Below, in pieces: positions 27,172 through 32,459 of a stretch of 32,459 nt of DNA. The translations under genes and the position numbers were made by a program. Source of the stretch: Pirellulaceae bacterium (GTDB lineage Bacteria; Planctomycetota; Planctomycetia; Pirellulales; Pirellulaceae); assembly GCA_026989685.1 (NCBI GenBank), contig JALSIV010000033.1, positions 1-32,459 on the forward strand, written 5' to 3'. The first letter of the stretch is position 1; every line of letters begins with the position of its first letter. Below the pieces are notes generated by a model. It was given only the letters and a program-made list of their open reading frames with translations, was not told the origin of the DNA and searched no databases.

Positions 27172-28983
27172 ATGACATCGATGACGGACGAACAAGCTGC
27201 CTTGTGGCAACGAGTGGAAGAGGCGATTCGGCAAGGGCAACTCACCCAGTCGGCCGCCGACAACCTGAAGAAATGGCTCACCGAACCGCGCTATGCGGCT
27301 TACGCGAGCGAGGTGGCCGACCACATTCGCCGCCAAGATTGGAAGACGCTGGACGACGTGTTCTGGACCGTGATTCCCTTCGGGACCGGGGGCCGCCGGG
27401 GACGGATGTACCCGATCGGGACCAATGCGATCAACGACCGCACCATTGGCGAGAGTGCTCAGGGGCTGGCCACCTACGTCCGCGAGTCGTTCCCGCAGAA
27501 GGAACTGGCCTGCGGCATCGCCTACGATTCCCGCCACCGTTCGCGCCACTTCGCCGAGCTGTGCGCTTCGATCATGGTGGCCAACGGATTTCGCGTCTAC
27601 TTTCTGGACGACTATCGCAGCACGCCCGAGTTGTCCTTCCTGATTCGGCACTGGCAATGCGACTGCGGCATCATGGTCACCGCCAGCCACAACCCACCCA
27701 GCGACAACGCGGTCAAGGTCTACTGGTCGACCGGCGGCCAGGTTCTGCCGCCTCACGATCAGCAAATCATCGACCGGGTGATGCGCGTCGACGATGTCGC
27801 CACGGTCGACTTCGACAAGGCGGTTGCCGAGGGCAAGATCGTCCTTTGCACCGAAGAAACCGACCGCGCCTATCAGGCGGCCGTGCTGAAGCAGCAGCAC
27901 TCGGAGGCCCGCGATCTGTCGATCCTCTATTCCCCGCTGCACGGCGTGGGGAAGTTTTCGGTGATCCCCGTGTTGGAACAGGCCGGGTTCGAGAAAGTGG
28001 CCATCTATGCCCCTCAAGCCGACCCCGACGGTGATTTTCCGGACGTGCCGGGCCACGTCGCCAATCCCGAGAACCCGGCCGTGTTCGATGGGATGGCCGA
28101 ACAGGCGGCCCAGATGGGAGCCGACATCATCCTGGCGTCCGATCCGGATTGCGATCGCATGGGATGCGCCACGCCGCTGACTTGGGACCCGGGTGCCCCC
28201 TACCTCTCGCTTACGGGCAACCAACTCGGCGCCCTACTGGCCGACTACCTGCTGAGCGTCCAGCCGGACCTGACCGCCGATCACTATGTCGTCAAGACGC
28301 TGGTGACGACCGAACTGACGCGGCGAATCGCCGACAAGAAAGGTGTCCGCACCGTCGGGGATCTGCTGGTCGGCTTCAAATACATCGCCGGCGTGATCGA
28401 CCAGCAGGGTCCCGAACATTTCGTGTTCGGCACGGAGGAATCGCACGGGTACCTGGCCGGCACGTACGCTCGAGACAAAGACGGGGCCGTGGCCTGCCTG
28501 CTGATTTCGGAACTGGCGGCTCGGTGCAAGTCGCAGGGCCAGACCCTGCACCAGCGTCTGGCCGAACTGCACCGCGAACACGGCTATCACGCCGAACGGC
28601 TGCTGACGATCGCCATGCCGGGTTCGCAAGGCATGAAACAAATGGAAGCCCTGATGCAGCGTCTGCGAACCGAACCGCCTCGGTCGCTCGGTGGCTGTGC
28701 TGTCGTGCAATGCCGGGATTACCTGCTCGGCCAAACCATCTCGGCCGACGGAACGCGCTCGCCACTGCAAGGCCCCAAGGGGAATCTGTTGTTCTTCGAT
28801 TTCGAGCAGTCGGGCAACTCCATGGCCATACGCCCTTCGGGGACCGAACCGAAAATCAAGTGCTACATGTTCGGCTACGAACCGCCGGAAGGGAGTGCCG
28901 ATCTGGATGCCGCGGCATCCGCCGTCGACCGGCGACTCGTAGCCATCGAAGCCGAGATGCGCGCGTTGGCGGAAGCAACATGA
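27172..28983 (+). CDS. Phospho-sugar mutase (phosphoglucomutase/phosphomannomutase family)
   Basis: IPFGTGGRRGRMYPIGTNAIND; MVTASHNPPSDNAVK; ASDPDCDRMGCA; RPSGTEPKIKCYMF. ATG 27172. Confidence 0.92.
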   Translation: MTSMTDEQAALWQRVEEAIRQGQLTQSAADNLKKWLTEPRYAAYASEVADHIRRQDWKTLDDVFWTVIPFGTGGRRGRMYPIGTNAINDRTIGESAQGLATYVRESFPQKELACGIAYDSRHRSRHFAELCASIMVANGFRVYFLDDYRSTPELSFLIRHWQCDCGIMVTASHNPPSDNAVKVYWSTGGQVLPPHDQQIIDRVMRVDDVATVDFDKAVAEGKIVLCTEETDRAYQAAVLKQQHSEARDLSILYSPLHGVGKFSVIPVLEQAGFEKVAIYAPQADPDGDFPDVPGHVANPENPAVFDGMAEQAAQMGADIILASDPDCDRMGCATPLTWDPGAPYLSLTGNQLGALLADYLLSVQPDLTADHYVVKTLVTTELTRRIADKKGVRTVGDLLVGFKYIAGVIDQQGPEHFVFGTEESHGYLAGTYARDKDGAVACLLISELAARCKSQGQTLHQRLAELHREHGYHAERLLTIAMPGSQGMKQMEALMQRLRTEPPRSLGGCAVVQCRDYLLGQTISADGTRSPLQGPKGNLLFFDFEQSGNSMAIRPSGTEPKIKCYMFGYEPPEGSADLDAAASAVDRRLVAIEAEMRALAEAT

Positions 28984-30317
28984 ATCAGCGGCGAGGGGAA
29001 AAGTCGGCAAGCTCCGGCTCGCCCGCCGAAAAGGTGCGGACGTTTCCTGCCCAGCCGGGCGTCTACCTGATGAAAGACGCCGCCGGACGAGTGATCTACG
29101 TCGGCAAGGCCGCCAATCTCCGCTCAAGAGCCGGAAGCTACTTCCAAAAGCAGGCGGCCGAAGATCCGCGCATCGCGGGATGGGTCGGCGAGATCGCCGA
29201 CATCGACTGCGTGGTGTGTGACAGCGAGGTCGATGCCCTGCTGATGGAAGCTCGGCTGATCAAGGACATCCAACCCAAGCACAACAAGGAACTGAAGGAC
29301 GACAAGACCTTTCCCTATCTGATGATCACCTCGCGCGAAGACTTCCCTCGAGTCGAAATCACGCGGGAACCCAGATCGAGCGGCGTCAAACTGTACGGCC
29401 CGTTTCCCAACGTGCGGGCACTGCGCGGCGCCTTGCAAGTGCTGCAACGCATCTTCCGGTTTCGCACCTGCAGCCTCGACATCGAAGAGAACGACCCTCG
29501 CTGGCAATGGTTCCGGCCTTGCCTGTTGGCCAGCATCGGCCAATGCACGGCGCCTTGCAACCTCAGAATCTCCAAGGCCGACTACCGCCGGGATATCCGC
29601 CGGTTGCAAATGGTACTCGAAGGAAAAACATCGTCGCTGCGGAAACAACTCGAACGGGAAATGAAAGAGGCGGCGGCAGCACTCCAGTTCGAAACGGCGG
29701 CCCGGCTGCGCGACGAAATCGAGCTGTTGGAGAAGCTGGCGGACCGAGGCGACTTGGAGACTCACGTTCAACCCGAAGTCTTTTTCATCGACCCGCAGAA
29801 AGGATTGGCGGGACTGAAACGAGTCCTCCAATTGCCCGAAACGCCTCGCGCGATCGAAGGCATCGACATCGCTCACCTGCAAGGGGGTCAGACCGTGGCC
29901 AGCGTCGTCAAGTTCCTCGACGGCCTCCCCTTCAAGCCCGGCTATCGCCGCTACCGCATCCGCTCGGTCGATCAGGCCGACGACTATCAATCCATCCGCG
30001 AAGTCGTCTCGCGACGATACGGCCAAGTCTTCCGCAAAGGACAAACACTGCCCGATATCATCCTGATCGACGGTGGCAAAGGACAACTCAATGCCGCCGT
30101 CGAGGCCCTGGCCGCACAGCGCGTCCCCGAGCCGGTGGTCATCTCGCTGGCCAAGAAAGAGGAACTCATCTTCCGACCCGGTGAGCGCGAACCGATCCGA
30201 CTCAGTCGCCACGCCTACGCACTGCGGCTGTTGCAGTATGTGCGAGACGAGGCGCACCGTTTCGCGCAGCATTACCACCATATTCTCCGCCGCAAAGCCT
30301 CGATGCCGGAGGACTGA
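28980..30317 (+). CDS. uvrC: UvrC-type excinuclease, short form lacking C-terminal HhH domain
   Basis: GIY-YIG PGVYLMKDAAGRVIYVGKAANLRSRAGSYF; UVR motif; RNase H-like domain IEGIDIAHLQGGQTVASVVKF...DIILIDGGKGQL...RDEAHRFAQHYHH; ends about 10 aa later. ATGA overlap with the upstream stop. Confidence 0.92.
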   Translation: MNQRRGEKSASSGSPAEKVRTFPAQPGVYLMKDAAGRVIYVGKAANLRSRAGSYFQKQAAEDPRIAGWVGEIADIDCVVCDSEVDALLMEARLIKDIQPKHNKELKDDKTFPYLMITSREDFPRVEITREPRSSGVKLYGPFPNVRALRGALQVLQRIFRFRTCSLDIEENDPRWQWFRPCLLASIGQCTAPCNLRISKADYRRDIRRLQMVLEGKTSSLRKQLEREMKEAAAALQFETAARLRDEIELLEKLADRGDLETHVQPEVFFIDPQKGLAGLKRVLQLPETPRAIEGIDIAHLQGGQTVASVVKFLDGLPFKPGYRRYRIRSVDQADDYQSIREVVSRRYGQVFRKGQTLPDIILIDGGKGQLNAAVEALAAQRVPEPVVISLAKKEELIFRPGEREPIRLSRHAYALRLLQYVRDEAHRFAQHYHHILRRKASMPED

Positions 30318-30319
30318 CC

Positions 30320-31258
30320 GTGTTCCCGCCGTTGTTTGTTCCAACCGCCATGGCAATCGCCTGCTGCTTCGCCGTCGTCGCGAAGCCGCCCGCCGCCGCG
30401 GCGGATGCAGACTCCCGTGTGGTCGTGCGAGTCAACACGGTGCCCATTCGAGCGGGCGAGGTTCAGCAGTTGGCGCGACTCACGCTGAAACGCGACCTGG
30501 CAGATACGGATTCCGATCGTCGCTTGTTCCGCCTGCTGGCCGAAGAACTGGTCACGCGCGAACTGGCTCGCCAGGCGCTGCTCAAATCCAAGTGGGGAGT
30601 CGGCTGGGAGACGGCTCTGCTGGAGTGCCGGCGTCGTGAGGATGCATGGAAGGAAGTGGGACGGTCGCTCGAGGAATACCTGCGGCAACAAGGCATCGAC
30701 CGCGACGCCTGGCAGCGTCAAGTCCATTGGCAACTGGCTTGGAAACGCTATCTGGAACACTTCGTCACCGACGATAATCTCTGCAGCTTCTTCGACAAAC
30801 ACCGGCCCCACTTCGACGGCGGCAAACGGCATGTGGCTCATATCCTGATCAAACCCGACTCGTCGTCCCAAGACGATATCGAGACGGCTCGCCGAAAGGC
30901 AGTGACACTACAGCGACGGCTGGCCGCCGGTGAACTCGCGTTCGAGCAGGCCGCCAAACGATTTTCGCAATCGCCATCGTCGGCAACCGGCGGCGACTTG
31001 GGCTGGATTGAACGAAGGCAACCGATGCCCGAGTCCTTTTCCAAGGCGGCCTTCGATCTGAAGGTGGGACAGATCAGCGATCCCGTTCGGACGGTGTTCG
31101 GCTTCCATCTGATCCGAGTCTTGGAAGCGAAACCGGGAAAGGACACCTGGCAGGACGCTCGTCCCGAATTGGAAAAGGCTCTGCGGAACTATCTGCTCAA
31201 GTGGCTGTCCGATCGAGAGCGAGAAAAGGCCGAGGTCGAATGGGCAGGCGGCGAGTGA
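30320..31258 (+). CDS. Parvulin-type peptidyl-prolyl isomerase (SurA/PpiC-like), exported
   Basis: GTG start; signal-like N-terminus; HVAHILIKPDSSSQDD...FEQAAKRFSQSPSSATGGDLGWIERRQPMPESFSKAAFDLKVGQISDPVRTVFGFHLIRVLE. Confidence 0.92.
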   Translation: MFPPLFVPTAMAIACCFAVVAKPPAAAADADSRVVVRVNTVPIRAGEVQQLARLTLKRDLADTDSDRRLFRLLAEELVTRELARQALLKSKWGVGWETALLECRRREDAWKEVGRSLEEYLRQQGIDRDAWQRQVHWQLAWKRYLEHFVTDDNLCSFFDKHRPHFDGGKRHVAHILIKPDSSSQDDIETARRKAVTLQRRLAAGELAFEQAAKRFSQSPSSATGGDLGWIERRQPMPESFSKAAFDLKVGQISDPVRTVFGFHLIRVLEAKPGKDTWQDARPELEKALRNYLLKWLSDREREKAEVEWAGGE

Positions 31259-31842
31259 CCGCCCGAACCACGAACCAGCAGAAACCAAAAGCAGACCACA
31301 CTCAACACTTGCGGCAGCCAGGCTACGACGAACACCAATCCCAAGATCGGCAGCCAGCGGTCGACCGGGGCGAAGGTGAACACGGGCCACAGCGGAACCA
31401 GGCAACAGACGGCGAAGACAACGATCCGGCGCCGCCTCGCCGAACGGCGCACCGCCGATCCGCTGATCACCAGAGCCATCAGCGGGGCAAACACCAAACA
31501 ACTGATGGTGGTGAACGTCAATGCGACCGCTAGAAATTCGAGGAAGCCGGGAACCACACAGAGGATGGCTACGACCAACATCGCCCACAGCAGATGCACC
31601 AGTCGGAACTGGCCCGGTCTCAGCCCGCGGCGGACAAGTCTGGCGGGCCACCCTGCTTCACCGGATCGCGGATCGTGCCCAGGTGATCCACGACCGGCGG
31701 GAGGAATTCGGTCGGCGGCCGTCGGGTTCTTCGTGACATCCATTTGAGCGCTCAACTCGCCGACTCCGCTCGTCCCCGCCGGCAGACCAGTTGACGACAA
31801 CGAGTCGATTGGATGAGCGTTTTTCATAGCCGGGCTTTCCAC
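31189..31842 (-). CDS. Hypothetical multi-TM membrane protein
   Basis: Hydrophobic segments LLWAMLVVAILCVVPGFLEFLAVALTFTTISCLVFAPLMALVI and IVVFAVCCLVPLWPVF, LPILGLVFVVAWLPQVLSVVCFWFLLV. Overlaps the isomerase 3' end by 70 nt convergently. Confidence 0.6.
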   Translation of the reverse strand: MESPAMKNAHPIDSLSSTGLPAGTSGVGELSAQMDVTKNPTAADRIPPAGRGSPGHDPRSGEAGWPARLVRRGLRPGQFRLVHLLWAMLVVAILCVVPGFLEFLAVALTFTTISCLVFAPLMALVISGSAVRRSARRRRIVVFAVCCLVPLWPVFTFAPVDRWLPILGLVFVVAWLPQVLSVVCFWFLLVRGSGGHSPPAHSTSAFSRSRSDSHLSR

Positions 31843-31990
31843 GCGACAGACATGCTGAGATCACGTCGACTGACGCCGAACGACTGGGATCAATTGTAGC
31901 CGATGCCGCGTAAGCGCGCATTGTGACGGTGTCGCTGTGCGTGGCTCGCGTTCGCTACACGAACATCGATGGATCGGTCGGCAACTTCCC

Positions 31991-32050
31991 GTAGGCCAGG
32001 CTTTCCAGCCTGACCAGGTTGGGCCCAGAGCTTTCCAGCCTGACCACGCT
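31991..32050. repeat. Two-unit hairpin repeat (GCTTTCCAGCCTGACCA), planctomycete GQAFQPD-type dispersed repeat
   Basis: GCTTTCCAGCCTGACCA at 32000-32016 and 32030-32046, 30-bp period; each AGGCTTTCCAGCCT-like hairpin; translates as VGQAFQPD. Confidence 0.7.
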
Positions 32051-32280
32051 GCGGCATCCATCTGCCTATCGAAGAACGCGCGACTTCCCGGCAAGCGTGG
32101 CTGTGCCGGCTCGGCAACCGCACGTTGGACGAGCCGGTCGGTGTTGGGGCGTCCGGTCCCCCAGCGAGTTCTCGAGCGGCCGATGATCAATGGGCAGGGC
32201 CGACTCATTTTGCAGGCACCGAGCCTGCGACATGAGAAAAGCCGAGTTTTCGAGTGCTGGGTAGCAGTCCGTCGTCGCTT

Positions 32281-32301
32281 CCGCGGGGACGAGCCCCGCG
32301 G
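32281..32301. repeat. GC-rich hairpin
   Basis: CCGCGGGG-ACGAG-CCCCGCGG, 8-bp perfect stem in a gene-poor stretch. Confidence 0.5.
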
Positions 32302-32459
32302 AGCGCCATTACCATGGTAGCCGGTTGTCGGCGCGGGCAAGCCCCAACACGACGGTTGCCAACGACCCGCCGTTATCCGGTTCCGACTGGTGCATCACAG
32401 TAGCATCGACGGGGCTCGGTGCCGACGTAGATCCAGATGCGGGACGTCCGGCTTCTTTT

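Noticed and set aside
29124-30356. 410-aa minus ORF opposite uvrC
   Set aside because: Antisense shadow ORF; UvrC motifs are clear on the + strand.

Overview
High-GC bacterial chromosomal window. The gene content points to a planctomycete: DUF1501/DUF1549/DUF1553 proteins, an ASPIC/UnbV-FG-GAP protein, and GQAFQPD-type dispersed repeats. About 17-18 genes look credible: an FHA-GAF-class III cyclase, a secreted repeat-like protein, a beta-carbonic anhydrase, a HerA-like ATPase, a DUF523 protein, tRNA-Ala(GGC), an operon-like cluster (DUF1549/1553, DUF1501, ECF sigma factor, and a membrane-anchored DUF1549/1553 protein that may regulate the sigma factor), an ABC exporter, a DUF502 protein, a small lipoprotein, a TPR/FG-GAP/ASPIC protein, a PAS-GAF-REC protein, a metallophosphoesterase, two divergent phosphohexomutases, a short UvrC, a parvulin isomerase and a small membrane protein. 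Observations most worth checking: (i) apparent Lys/Asp swap of the substrate-specifying residues in the cyclase; (ii) an ECF sigma factor coupled to a transmembrane protein with a CxxCH (heme-c-like) DUF1549/1553 domain; (iii) an intrinsic terminator about 400 nt beyond the nearest gene, preceded by a hairpin-rich non-coding stretch (candidate ncRNA) and next to a 38-bp near-perfect palindrome; (iv) two ungapped 78-bp copies of an element with imperfect terminal inverted repeats; (v) a three-unit near-tandem repeat derived from the glmM 3' end. All homology calls are by eye from motifs; no search was run.
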